From contig CP021424.1 of assembly GCA_002162095.1 (NCBI GenBank), positions 2,418,001-2,482,000 on the forward strand: 64,000 nt of DNA, in the 5' to 3' direction. Positions within the stretch are counted from its first letter, which is position 1. Each line of letters begins with the position of its first letter. Below are positions 34,617-43,573 of the stretch, one piece after another. Under the pieces are notes generated by a model. The model was not told the DNA's origin. It was given only the letters and a program-made list of their open reading frames with translations, and searched no databases. The DNA is from Armatimonadetes bacterium Uphvl-Ar2 (lineage in GTDB: Bacteria; Armatimonadota; Fimbriimonadia; Fimbriimonadales; Fimbriimonadaceae). A program made the position numbers and the translations under genes.

Positions 34617-37013
34617 ATGCTTTGGCCGATCCTACTTGCCGCGCCCCCGGCGCTCCCCGAAGTCACGCTGACCCCTGGGATGAAGATCGCGTCGAGCGTG
34701 CGTGTGCGCCCCGGCACTTACATCTTGCCCAATGCCAAAGAGGACGGCACGGGGGCGGCCATCTTTATTGAAGGCGATAACATCACGATTGACCTGAGTG
34801 GCGTGACCATCCGGGGTACTGAACCCACGGTCGAACCCGACCAGCGCACCGGTACTGGACTGCTGATCGAAGGCACGGGCGTCGAGATCCGCAATGCGAA
34901 GGTCCACGGCTACAAGGTCGGCATCATGGCGCGGCACAGCCCCGGCCTCAAGATCACGAATTCCGACCTTTCTTACAACTGGAAGCAGCACCTCAAGAGC
35001 ACGCTTGAGAAAGAAGACACCTCGGACTGGATGAGCTACCACCAGAACGACAAGAACGAGTGGCTACGCTACGGGGCCGCGCTCTACTTGGATAACTGCG
35101 ACCGCTTTGAAGTGCGCGACGTGGTGGCCCGAGGCGGCCAAAACGGGCTGATGATGACCCGCACCGACGGCGGCCTGGTGTGGAACTCTGACTTCTCATT
35201 CCTCAGCAGCATAGGCGTGGGGATGTACCGCAGCAGCGGCAACCGCATCATGCACAACAACATTGACTGGTGCGTGCGCGGCTACAGCCACGGGGTCTAC
35301 AACCGAGGCCAGGACAGCACGGGCATCCTGATTTACGAGCAATCGCACCGCAACGTGTTTGCCTACAACTCGGTGACGCACGGTGGGGACGGCTTCTTCC
35401 TCTGGGCTGGGCAGACCACCATGGATACCGGGGAAGGCGGGTGCAACGACAACCTGCTGTTCGGCAATGACTTCTCGCACGCGCCCACCAACGGCATTGA
35501 GGCCACCTTCAGCCGCAACCAGTTTGTGAACAACAAGGTGATGGAGTGCTGGCACGGCGTGTGGGGCGGATACAGCTACGACACCCTGATTGCGGGCAAC
35601 GTGTTCGGCCTCAACGCCGAAGCCATCGCCATCGAACACGGCCAGGACAACAAGATTCTGGGCAATACGTTCCGGCGCGACCGCAACGTGTTGCGCATTT
35701 GGCAGAACGCCAGCCAAGACCCGCACTGGGGCTACCCCAAGCACCGCGACACTAAGAGCCGCGACCTGACCTTCGAGTGGAACCTGGTGGCGGACGTGGA
35801 CGGCCCCGCGTTCTGGCTGACGGACACGGATAACATCTCCCTGCGCCACAACTTGTTGGCCCGCCTGGCCAAGCCGTTTGAACTGAAGGGCAACTTGCCC
35901 GGGATGCGATTCGAGAACTCCGAGTATCGTGGGGCCAACGAGCCGCAATGGCCAGCGGAGGTGCCCGCGCGCAACGTGAGTTACGTGCCCAGCCCCACGC
36001 CCGCTGCGCCCCCGACCATGCAGGGCAGTGGCAATGTCATTGTCACGGATAAGTTTGACCAGCGCGAGTACCTGAGCCGGTTTAACGTGCCGTGGGATCC
36101 CTACGCCCGCAACTGGCAGTTGCCCGGGGCGATGGACGAGTTGAGGACGGCGGAATCCGCTGCGCTCGAGCAGATGATCTATGAATTGGCGCCCTCACCG
36201 CTCCGGGGAGGCAAGGATCCGTTCCTTACTGCCGGCACTTTGCGAGGGCGACGCTACATCCTGGTGGACGAATGGGGGCCGTACGACTTCCAGAGCCCCA
36301 AACTGTGGCCGCGCCTGCCGGTGACCACCTCGGCGGACGGCAAGACACAGACCCAAGTGTTCGACATCCTCGGCCCGGTGGGCAAGTGGCAAGTGAAGAG
36401 CAGCAAGGGCGTCACACTCAGCGCCACCCGCGGCCAAGTGCCCGGCCAAGTCACTGTGACGACGGACATGGAGAACCCCTCGGCTATCACCGAGATTCAA
36501 CTCGAATTTGTGGGCCAGCAAACCGTGGACTACCGTGGTGTGGTGAGCCCGGCGGGCAGCCGGGTGCCGTTTGGCTTCCGCCGCACCAATGTGCCGATCC
36601 AGTGGGCTGTGAAGCACTACGCCTGGCAGAAGGACGTCAGCGACCCGCGCACCCAGGCCGAGGCCTTTGCCACGATACTCAAGGGGGCGCCGCTGGCCCA
36701 GTTCACCACCAATCGACTGGAAATCACGGCTTACGGATCTCCGCGAGCCGGGGTGCCGGACAACTACTGGGCGACGGTGGCGCGCGGCGTGGTGCAGGCC
36801 GCTCCGGGGCGCTATCGCCTGCGGGTGACGACCGACGACGGCTGCCGGGTGCGCCTGAATGGCGAAGAAGTCATCAGCAACGCCTGGAAGTACCAAGGGC
36901 CAACCGAGTACGCGGCGGAAGTGGTGCTGAAGGGGCAAGACGTGATTGACATCGAGCACTTTGAGATTGATGGCTACGCCACGCTCATGGTCCGATTGGA
37001 GCCCCTGGACTAG
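34617..37013 (+). CDS. Right-handed beta-helix protein with C-terminal PA14-like domain
   Basis: 798 residues. After a short hydrophobic N-terminus (LLAAPPAL) that may be a signal peptide, residues about 55-440 form a parallel beta-helix with recurring IxNxxVxG-type rungs (LIEGTGVEIRNAKVHG, NRIMHNNIDWC, HRNVFAYNSVTHGGDGF, DNKILGNTFRRDRN). Such folds usually belong to polysaccharide lyases, hydrolases or epimerases. The final 130 residues (RYRLRVTTDDGCRVRLNGE, then IEHFEIDGYATLMVRLEPL) look like PA14, a carbohydrate-binding beta-barrel. It follows the CUT1 importer by 52 bases with its own TAAACC 7 bases before the ATG. No catalytic residues can be assigned. Confidence 0.75.
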   Translation: MLWPILLAAPPALPEVTLTPGMKIASSVRVRPGTYILPNAKEDGTGAAIFIEGDNITIDLSGVTIRGTEPTVEPDQRTGTGLLIEGTGVEIRNAKVHGYKVGIMARHSPGLKITNSDLSYNWKQHLKSTLEKEDTSDWMSYHQNDKNEWLRYGAALYLDNCDRFEVRDVVARGGQNGLMMTRTDGGLVWNSDFSFLSSIGVGMYRSSGNRIMHNNIDWCVRGYSHGVYNRGQDSTGILIYEQSHRNVFAYNSVTHGGDGFFLWAGQTTMDTGEGGCNDNLLFGNDFSHAPTNGIEATFSRNQFVNNKVMECWHGVWGGYSYDTLIAGNVFGLNAEAIAIEHGQDNKILGNTFRRDRNVLRIWQNASQDPHWGYPKHRDTKSRDLTFEWNLVADVDGPAFWLTDTDNISLRHNLLARLAKPFELKGNLPGMRFENSEYRGANEPQWPAEVPARNVSYVPSPTPAAPPTMQGSGNVIVTDKFDQREYLSRFNVPWDPYARNWQLPGAMDELRTAESAALEQMIYELAPSPLRGGKDPFLTAGTLRGRRYILVDEWGPYDFQSPKLWPRLPVTTSADGKTQTQVFDILGPVGKWQVKSSKGVTLSATRGQVPGQVTVTTDMENPSAITEIQLEFVGQQTVDYRGVVSPAGSRVPFGFRRTNVPIQWAVKHYAWQKDVSDPRTQAEAFATILKGAPLAQFTTNRLEITAYGSPRAGVPDNYWATVARGVVQAAPGRYRLRVTTDDGCRVRLNGEEVISNAWKYQGPTEYAAEVVLKGQDVIDIEHFEIDGYATLMVRLEPLD

Positions 37014-37047
37014 CCAACCTAGCCTCCGGGCGTTACACTTGAGGGCG

Positions 37048-37665
37048 ATGTCTTCCGTCGCCCTCTCGGAGCAACTTCGATCGGCTTTCGATAGCGCGGG
37101 GGAAGATTTCACCATCGGTGACCTGCTTGACCGGGTGGAAGGCAAGGGCTACGGTCTGCTGCTCACCATCAGCCCGCTACCCACGGCTCTGCCGTTTACG
37201 CCGCCGGGTTTCACGCTGCCGTTTGGGTTGTTGCAGGTCGTGTTGGCCGCGCAGATGCTGGTGGGGCGGCCCACGCCTTGGCTCCCCAAGGGTGTGCTGA
37301 ACCGGAAGGTCACCAGCAAGGGCGGCAACCCCAAGAAGATGTGGGCGGCCATGCCGGGCTTCATGGCGAAGTTCGAGCGGATGCTGCGCCCGCGCATGGG
37401 ATTTTTGTATCAGGGCATCGGCCCGAATCTGCTGGCAATTTCCGTGATGCTGGCGAGCATCGCGATGATGGTGCCGTTCCCGGTGACCAATAGCATCTGC
37501 GCCATCGGCGTGTTCATGGTCGGGCTGGGTTACTTGGAAGAAGACGGCCTCTTCGGCTTGGTGGGGGCGGTGGTGTGCATCCTCTCCTTCCTCATCGTGG
37601 CGGCGCTGATTGTTGGGCCAATCTGGTTTGGCATGAAGGGACTGCGCATGGAAAAGATGTGGTAA
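37048..37665 (+). CDS. ExoD family membrane protein
   Basis: About 205 residues. The ExoD pattern is present: ALSEQLRSAF, FTIGDLLDRVEGKGYGLLLTISPLPTALPF, then LPFGLLQVVLAAQMLVGRPTPWLPKG, and several helices ending in a membrane pair. ExoD was first linked to exopolysaccharide production in rhizobia, but the biochemical role is not settled. ATG 37048 is chosen where the conserved region begins; an in-frame extension upstream would overlap the previous gene. It stands between the beta-helix gene and the CUT2 importer. Confidence 0.85.
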   Translation: MSSVALSEQLRSAFDSAGEDFTIGDLLDRVEGKGYGLLLTISPLPTALPFTPPGFTLPFGLLQVVLAAQMLVGRPTPWLPKGVLNRKVTSKGGNPKKMWAAMPGFMAKFERMLRPRMGFLYQGIGPNLLAISVMLASIAMMVPFPVTNSICAIGVFMVGLGYLEEDGLFGLVGAVVCILSFLIVAALIVGPIWFGMKGLRMEKMW

Positions 37666-37707
37666 CCCACCCCGAGAGGGGAACGGGGAAGGTATAAGAC
37701 CTTTCCG

Positions 37708-39195
37708 ATGGTGGAGGCGCAGGGGATCACGCACCGCTTCGGTTCTTTTGCGGCCCTCACGTCGGTGAACTTGCGGCTGCAGGTCGGAGAGATTCACGGC
37801 CTGATTGGCGAGAACGGGGCGGGGAAGAGCACCCTTTTGCGTATTCTCAGCGGACTCATCATCCCCAGCGAAGGCGAACTGAGCGTGGATGGCGTGGCGC
37901 GCCGGTTTGCTCGCCCCCGGGAGGCTTCGGACGCCGGAATTGCGGTCGTCCACCAAGAGCTGAACCTCATCCCCGATCTGACCGTGATCGAGAACATTTC
38001 TCTGGGGCGTGAACCCCGACGAGCAGGGCTGCTCGACCGGGCGGCTATGCGCGAAATCGCGGTGCGGGCACTGGAACGGGTGGGGAGCCCCTCCGACCCC
38101 GACGCCCTCGTGCGTGACCTCCCCCTGGCCGAGCAGCAACTGGTGGAAATCGCCCGGGCCATGAGCCAGAACGCCCGCATCATCATCTTCGACGAGCCCA
38201 CCGCCGTGCTGCCCCGCCCGGCAACTCTGAAGCTGCTCGACCTGATGCGCCAGCTCAAGAGCGAAGGCGTTGGCATTGCCTTTGTCAGCCACCACTTGGA
38301 TGAGATTGAAGCCGTGTGCGACGTGGTGACCGTGCTGCGCGACGGGCAGGTGGTGAAGGAGTTTCACGCCCCGGACCTCGCCCCCGAAGTGCTGGCCCCG
38401 GCGATGGTAGGCCGTGATCTGGAAGACATGTATCCCGCCCGGACCGAAGTGAACGGTAAACCCGTGGCGATGCAAGTGCAAGGGCTGAGTGCCCCGCCGC
38501 TGGTGCAGGGTGCCCAGTTTGAGCTTCGAGAAGGTGAGATTTTGGGTGTCGCCGGCCTCGTCGGGGCCGGCCGCACGGAGCTTCTGGAAGCCATTGCCGG
38601 CTTGCGCCCTTGTTCAGGTCAGATCTCACTGAAGGGGCAGGCTGTCTCTGGCAACGCGCGCCGGCGCCTCGCCCAAGGGATCGCCTACGTGCCTGAGGAT
38701 CGCAAGGTGACGGGCCTGCATGTCGATCTCAGCATTGAGGAGAACATCGGCATGGCGCAGTTGCCCAAGTTTGCCCGGCCCATGCTCAATGCTGGCGCGC
38801 GCCGCGCTGCCACCGAAGCCTGGAAAGAGCGCCTTGACATCAAAATGCGCAGTGCGGAGGACCCGGTGGGCAGCCTGAGCGGGGGGAACCAGCAAAAAGT
38901 GGCCCTGGCCAAGTGGCTGGAAGGCGACCCGGCAGTGCTGCTGCTGGATGAACCCACGCGCGGTGTGGATATTGGCGCGAAGGCCGAGATTTACAAGGTC
39001 ATCGCCGACCTGGCCGCCGAGGGTCGAGCCTGCGTGGTGGCGAGCAGCGAAATGCCGGAATTGATTGGCCTGTGCCACCGCATCCTGGTGATGCGCCAGG
39101 GCCGCATTGTGGGAGAAGTGACAGGAACCGAAATGACCGAAGAGACGATTTTGAACTATGCCGCCGGGGTTGAGACCGGGGAGGACGTGGCGTGA
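37708..39195 (+). CDS. Sugar ABC transporter ATP-binding protein (CUT2/RbsA type)
   Basis: 495 residues with two fused ABC domains. First domain: Walker A GENGAGKST (about 36-44), signature LPLAEQQLVEIARAM, Walker B IIIFDEPTAVL. Second domain: a degenerate Walker A GLVGAGRTEL, signature LSGGNQQKVALAKW, and Walker B VLLLDEPTRGVDIGAKAE, the usual CUT2 asymmetry. Energises uptake of a monosaccharide with the following permease and binding protein. TAAGAC lies 7 bases before the ATG. Confidence 0.95.
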   Translation: MVEAQGITHRFGSFAALTSVNLRLQVGEIHGLIGENGAGKSTLLRILSGLIIPSEGELSVDGVARRFARPREASDAGIAVVHQELNLIPDLTVIENISLGREPRRAGLLDRAAMREIAVRALERVGSPSDPDALVRDLPLAEQQLVEIARAMSQNARIIIFDEPTAVLPRPATLKLLDLMRQLKSEGVGIAFVSHHLDEIEAVCDVVTVLRDGQVVKEFHAPDLAPEVLAPAMVGRDLEDMYPARTEVNGKPVAMQVQGLSAPPLVQGAQFELREGEILGVAGLVGAGRTELLEAIAGLRPCSGQISLKGQAVSGNARRRLAQGIAYVPEDRKVTGLHVDLSIEENIGMAQLPKFARPMLNAGARRAATEAWKERLDIKMRSAEDPVGSLSGGNQQKVALAKWLEGDPAVLLLDEPTRGVDIGAKAEIYKVIADLAAEGRACVVASSEMPELIGLCHRILVMRQGRIVGEVTGTEMTEETILNYAAGVETGEDVA

Positions 39196-40154
39196 AGTTC
39201 CTGAAGCAATACGGCGTCATCGTCGCCTTCTTCCTGTTGTTCATCGTCAGCGCCATCATGGACCCGGGCAACTTCTTGCGGCCCGAGAACCTTCTGCTTC
39301 TGGTCCGCCAGAACGTGGATATTGGCCTGATCGCAGTGGGCATGACCATCGTGATCGTGGCTGGGGGGATTGACCTCAGTGTTGGTGCCTTAATGACCCT
39401 GGCGGCGGCCGTAGGCTTAACCGCATTGAACCAACAAGGCCCGGCCGGGGGCGCGGCGGCGGTGGCCATTGCGACGGTGGTGACGGTGGGGCTGGGCACC
39501 GTGCTCGGGCTCATCAACGGCTTGCTGGTGACCATGGGGCGGCTCGCGCCCTTTGTGGCGACCCTATGTGGGCTGGTGGCGTTCCGTAGTTTGGCTTTGG
39601 TCATTGGGCAGGCGGGGGAAATCCGCTCCATGAGCCCGGACCTGTTTCCGCGCATTGCGAACGAGGGCATCAACCTGGGCGGCAACCTTAAGCTCACGTG
39701 GGGGATGATGATCTTCATCGGGATGGCGGTGATCGCGCACATCCTGCTGGAGCGCACGGCCCTGGGGCGTGGCTGGGTGGCCGTGGGTAGCAACGAGAAG
39801 GCATCGCACTACGCAGCGTTGCCCGTGGCCAAGCTTAAGACGCTTTCTTATGTCTTTCTCGGCCTCTGTTCAGGCCTGGCGGGGCTCATCTATGCCTCGC
39901 GCCTCAACAGTGTTTCCACCAATAACATGGGGACCCTGTACGAGCTCGACGCCATTGCGGCGGTGGTCATCGGGGGCGCAAGCCTGGCAGGGGGCAAGGG
40001 CAAAGTCATCAACACCGTCTTCGGCGTGCTGATCCTGGCCCTGATTGGCAACATGCTCGTCCTACAAAACGTCGATTCGAATTGGAAAGGCTTTGTAAAA
40101 GGGGCTATCATTCTCTTGGCCGTCATGGTTCAACGCGAACGCAAGGCGAGCTGA
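39192..40154 (+). CDS. Sugar ABC transporter permease (CUT2/RbsC type)
   Basis: 320 residues, about ten hydrophobic helices. The signature GGIDLSVGALMTLAA and LYELDAIAAVVIGGASLAGGKG are characteristic of RbsC-type permeases. GTG start overlaps the ATPase stop by 4 bases, with GGGGAGGA as an upstream SD inside that gene. Pore-forming part of the second sugar importer. Confidence 0.95.
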   Translation: MKFLKQYGVIVAFFLLFIVSAIMDPGNFLRPENLLLLVRQNVDIGLIAVGMTIVIVAGGIDLSVGALMTLAAAVGLTALNQQGPAGGAAAVAIATVVTVGLGTVLGLINGLLVTMGRLAPFVATLCGLVAFRSLALVIGQAGEIRSMSPDLFPRIANEGINLGGNLKLTWGMMIFIGMAVIAHILLERTALGRGWVAVGSNEKASHYAALPVAKLKTLSYVFLGLCSGLAGLIYASRLNSVSTNNMGTLYELDAIAAVVIGGASLAGGKGKVINTVFGVLILALIGNMLVLQNVDSNWKGFVKGAIILLAVMVQRERKAS

Positions 40155-40164
40155 AGGAAGAGAT

Positions 40165-41172
40165 ATGATTCGATGGAGCGCAATTGCAGCGTCTCTCTTA
40201 GCGGCGAGCACGCTATTTGTGGGCTGCACGAGTTCGAGTGCCCCGACAGCTTCGGGCGCAGCCCCGGCTGGCGGCGCGGCCCCGGCGGCGGGTCAGAAGG
40301 TTCGCATTGGGGTTTCGATTCCCTCCGCCACGCACGGCTGGACGGCCGGCGTGAACTGGTGGGCGGAGCAAACCAAGGCCCTGTATCCCGATGCTGAAAT
40401 CACGATTGTGACGAGCGATTCGCCGAGCAAGCAGGTTTCGGATATCGAAGCGATGCTGGCCAAGGGCGTGGACGGGATGGTGATTCTGGCGACGGAAAGT
40501 GCCGCCATCACTCCGGTGGCCAAGACCGCTAAGGAGCGCGGCGTCTATGTGGTGAGCGTGGACCGAGGCTTTACGGAGCCGGTGGCCGACATCTTCTTGG
40601 AAGGCGACAACATCGGCTTCGGCCGGGTGGCTGCTGAGTTCATCAGCAAGAAGCTGAACGGGAACGGCAAGGTGATTGCCCTGCAAGGCCTGCCGAGCAC
40701 CGTGAACACCGACCGCCTGAACGGATTCAAGGAAGCCATTAAGGGCACGCCGGGCATCCAAATCGTGGCCGAGCCGGAAGGCGGCTGGAACCGCGACCAA
40801 GCCTACAAGGCCGTGCAAACCCTGCTACCGAAGCACGCTGACCTCGCCGCCGTGTGGGCGGCTGACGACGACATGGCCCTGGGCGTGGAACAAGCGCTGA
40901 AGGAAGCCAACCGCACCAACGTGTGGATCGTGGGCGGGGGCGGCATGAAGGACGTGGTCAAGAAGGTCATGGACAAGGACGCCATGTTCCCGGCTACGGT
41001 GACCTACTCGCCGAACATGATCGCCAGCGGCATCCATATGGCCGTGAGCGCGCTTCGCGATGGCAATATCGATAAGAAGCGGGGCTACCTACCGCGCCAC
41101 ATGCGCATCAGCGTGGACCTGGTGACGCCGGAAAACGCGCAGCAGTTCTACTTCCCGGATTCGATCTACTAA
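40165..41172 (+). CDS. Sugar-binding lipoprotein (CUT2/RbsB type)
   Basis: 335 residues, lipobox with C21 (LFVGC), then a low-complexity A/G/P/S linker, then the periplasmic-binding-protein fold: VRIGVSIPSATHGWTAGVNWWAEQTK, SKQVSDIEAMLAKGVDGMVILATES, YVVSVDRG, GDNIGFGRVAAEFI, and AAVWAADDDMALGVEQAL. It delivers the sugar to the RbsC/RbsA-type proteins just upstream. GGAAGAG precedes the ATG. Substrate (ribose, xylose, rhamnose or another sugar) cannot be fixed from sequence. Confidence 0.95.
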   Translation: MIRWSAIAASLLAASTLFVGCTSSSAPTASGAAPAGGAAPAAGQKVRIGVSIPSATHGWTAGVNWWAEQTKALYPDAEITIVTSDSPSKQVSDIEAMLAKGVDGMVILATESAAITPVAKTAKERGVYVVSVDRGFTEPVADIFLEGDNIGFGRVAAEFISKKLNGNGKVIALQGLPSTVNTDRLNGFKEAIKGTPGIQIVAEPEGGWNRDQAYKAVQTLLPKHADLAAVWAADDDMALGVEQALKEANRTNVWIVGGGGMKDVVKKVMDKDAMFPATVTYSPNMIASGIHMAVSALRDGNIDKKRGYLPRHMRISVDLVTPENAQQFYFPDSIY

Positions 41173-41180
41173 GCGTCTGC

Positions 41181-41969
41181 TTAGGCTCGAGTCGCCGCCT
41201 TGAGGGCAGCTACCGCATCGTGGATGCGGGCGCTGCCCTCGCCGTTTTTCCAGTCCCGGTGGATGAGGTCCACCAGGAAGGAACCGACGACCGCGCCATC
41301 GGCCACCTGGCATACATCGCGCACATCTTGGGGTTCGCGAATGCCGAAGCCCACGCAGATGGGGAGGTCCGTCATGCGGCGCAGCCGCTCGACGAGGCTC
41401 ACAAACTCGGGGGCCTCTTGGTTACCGGAACCGGTCACGCCGGTGCGGCTGACGGCATAGATGAACCCTTGGGCGTGGTTCACCACTTGGAGCAGGCGCT
41501 CAGAAGTGCTGGTGGGCGCGGCGAGCAGGACATTGTCCAGTCCGGCTTCGCGGCTGTCAGCAAACCAGTCGGCGCCTTCCTCGGGGATCATGTCGCAGAC
41601 AATGGTCGCGCTGGCGCCGGCGTTCTTGGCGGACTGAGCAAAGGTGGGCAGCCCCATGCGCATCATGGGGTTCAGATAACCCATCAGGATCAGCGGCACC
41701 CGGTTGAAGCCCTGGATGGCCTCCAGGACGGCTTGGGTGGTGACGCCACGATCGAGGGCGCGCTGGCTGCTGGCCTGGATAGTTGGGCCATCGGCAATCG
41801 GATCCGAGAAGGGGAGGCCGATCTCGATGGCGTCGGTCCCGGCGTCGGCCAGAGTGTTGAGAATCGGGAGAAGCTGATCAAGCGCCGGGTCCCCGGCGGT
41901 GACGAAAGAAATGAGTGCTTTCTCTTGCTTGTCCCTAAGATTCGCAAACATTTCCTCAAGCCGCTTCAT
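41181..41969 (-). CDS. trpA: Tryptophan synthase alpha chain
   Basis: Cleaves indole-3-glycerol phosphate to indole, which passes to TrpB. Catalytic acids E49 and D60 fall in DAIEIGLPFSDPIADGP at their standard positions; IQASSQRAL, YLNPMM, and the GFGIREP loop complete the TIM barrel. Length 262. trpB and the other trp genes are not adjacent, which is less usual. TATCCT lies 9 bases before the ATG. Confidence 0.96.
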   Translation of the reverse strand: MKRLEEMFANLRDKQEKALISFVTAGDPALDQLLPILNTLADAGTDAIEIGLPFSDPIADGPTIQASSQRALDRGVTTQAVLEAIQGFNRVPLILMGYLNPMMRMGLPTFAQSAKNAGASATIVCDMIPEEGADWFADSREAGLDNVLLAAPTSTSERLLQVVNHAQGFIYAVSRTGVTGSGNQEAPEFVSLVERLRRMTDLPICVGFGIREPQDVRDVCQVADGAVVGSFLVDLIHRDWKNGEGSARIHDAVAALKAATRA

Positions 41970-41978
41970 ACGGCGTCT

Positions 41979-41984
41979 AGGATA
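41979..41984 (-). promoter_or_regulatory. -10 element (TATCCT) for trpA
   Basis: TATCCT on the minus strand, 9 bases before the trpA ATG at 41969. Confidence 0.5.
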
Positions 41985-41999
41985 CTTTGCGAACTGCCG

Positions 42000-42626
42000 T
42001 CACATGGACCCCGAATCCAGCAAACTGTAAAATTTTGCAAAGATTCGTTCGCGGTGGCTGCGAGGCTGATTCATGACACGCCCCGCCGTCCTTTGAATGG
42101 TCTCGGAGAGGTTCCGCAGAGCCACCTCAGCCCCTTGCTTGGAACCTTGTCGGTCCTCCGGTTCAGACTTGGACGATACGTTGTCTCGGAGTTCCCGGAA
42201 CTTAGTCCAAACTTCGCTTTGTGGCTTTTGGGGAAGGGCTGTTCCTTGTATAGTCTGTTGTATAAAGACCTCACTTTCTACGGTATTAGCGGCGGTGATG
42301 AGGGACCAAATGGTCCCACCGCCGGAGAGGTAGGAGCCGACGGTGGTGGTGTTGACAGTGATGGATTCCAGGTCCGTGCGAAGGGCGAACAGGGCGTCCC
42401 CTTGGGCTACGGGCAGCCGTCGAATCGCCTCGTCATTGACCTCTTGCAAGGCGTCGCGGTAGGTGATGCTCGCCTCCACCATGGTCATGGTGTTTTCGTC
42501 GCGAGTCTTCATGTACGACTCGTACCAAGCCGAGTAGCCCATGCCCACAATCTGGGCAGCCGAGAGACCATCTCGGCTATCCCGCCCCTCTTGCGCCAGC
42601 ACCAGCGCGGCCAACCACGTCACCAT
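42000..42626 (-). CDS. Hypothetical secreted or anchored protein
   Basis: 208 residues, no family recognised. The N-terminus MVTWLAALVLAQEGRDSRDG resembles a minimal signal peptide (cleavage possible after LAQ). The rest is helical and polar (VEASITYRDALQEVNDEAIRRL, EVWTKFRELRDN), without cysteines or metal motifs. TAAGAT lies 6 bases before the ATG. It lies 9 bases downstream of the DUF4349 gene but has its own -10. Confidence 0.6.
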   Translation of the reverse strand: MVTWLAALVLAQEGRDSRDGLSAAQIVGMGYSAWYESYMKTRDENTMTMVEASITYRDALQEVNDEAIRRLPVAQGDALFALRTDLESITVNTTTVGSYLSGGGTIWSLITAANTVESEVFIQQTIQGTALPQKPQSEVWTKFRELRDNVSSKSEPEDRQGSKQGAEVALRNLSETIQRTAGRVMNQPRSHRERIFAKFYSLLDSGSM

Positions 42627-42632
42627 GCTGTG

Positions 42633-42638
42633 ATCTTA
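42633..42638 (-). promoter_or_regulatory. -10 element (TAAGAT), leaderless start
   Basis: TAAGAT on the minus strand, then 6 bases, then the ATG at 42626. The hexamer overlaps the stop codon of the upstream DUF4349 gene. Confidence 0.5.
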
Positions 42639-43523
42639 CTGCGCGGCGACATCTGCAGTTCGTTTCGCCCGCCGTACCAGCCACCAGAATCCGCCCACGA
42701 TCGGCCCCCAGATGGGGATGAACACAAGGAAGCGGATCCCGAAGTCGGCTAGCCCTCGCGCGAAGCCGACTAGTCCGGCATAAGCCTCCTGGAAGGCGCG
42801 GCCCGCCCAGTCGCCAGGAGCGGCGGGAGGCAGATTCACCGGAATCTGGTAGTTGATCGTGATGGTGCTGAGCGCACTCATGCGCGCCAAGTTCTTAAGC
42901 TGGGCATCCACCGATTCAATCTCTTGCCGGATGGTCGAAAGTTGGCTGCGGAGTTTGAGGATCTCGTCCACATTGCGGGCCCGGCTGTAAAGGCTGAGAA
43001 GACTTTGCTCTTCGGCCCGCAGGACTATCAATCGCGCTTGGGCATCCACGGCCTGGGTGGTTACGTCGTCCGTGTTGCTCGATTCGGCGAGCACCCGAGT
43101 GCCGGCCTTCAGCTTTTCCATGGTGTCCTCGTACTTCTGCACCGGTACACGCGCTGTCATCGAGCCCATGCGCAAGGGCTCGCCGGACATGCTCTCGTTT
43201 TCGATGTAGCCCCCGGCCGCGCGCAGAATCCGGATGGCTTCTTGTCGAGCCTTGGGGATATCCGGCACTTCGAGCGTCAAGGCACCATTGCGGACCAGCC
43301 ACCGATCCGCGACCTGCGTTTCATTTACGAGGTAGGCCTGCGCTGAACCAGGAGCGGCGGGTTCGGCGGCGAGCTTCATGTCGGCCATCTCGGCGCCCGC
43401 ACTGCGGGTGGGCATGCTGGCCGGGGCACTGGCGGTTTCGCCCATGCCCGAGGGCGAGGAACAACCCACGACGAGCAGGCTGAGGAGAAGAAGGCTAGTC
43501 AGGTTTCGCGAGCGACGTCGCAT
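42636..43523 (-). CDS. DUF4349 domain lipoprotein
   Basis: 295 residues with a signal sequence and lipobox (LLSLLVVGC, C21). The DUF4349 region runs from about residue 75 (WLVRNGALTLEVPDIPKA, AAGGYIENESMSG, MTARVPVQKYEDTMEKLKAG) through a coiled coil (about 165-205, RARNVDEILKLRSQLSTIRQEIESVDAQL). A C-terminal membrane helix (about 255-280, FGIRFLVFIPIWGPIVGGFWWLV) follows. Such proteins are envelope components of unknown function. AGGGG lies 3 bases before the ATG, so this gene has an SD leader. Confidence 0.85.
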   Translation of the reverse strand: MRRRSRNLTSLLLLSLLVVGCSSPSGMGETASAPASMPTRSAGAEMADMKLAAEPAAPGSAQAYLVNETQVADRWLVRNGALTLEVPDIPKARQEAIRILRAAGGYIENESMSGEPLRMGSMTARVPVQKYEDTMEKLKAGTRVLAESSNTDDVTTQAVDAQARLIVLRAEEQSLLSLYSRARNVDEILKLRSQLSTIRQEIESVDAQLKNLARMSALSTITINYQIPVNLPPAAPGDWAGRAFQEAYAGLVGFARGLADFGIRFLVFIPIWGPIVGGFWWLVRRAKRTADVAAQ

Positions 43524-43573
43524 GTCCCCTTTGACGAATGCCCGGAAGGGGATGTAACAGGGCCTACTCAGGG

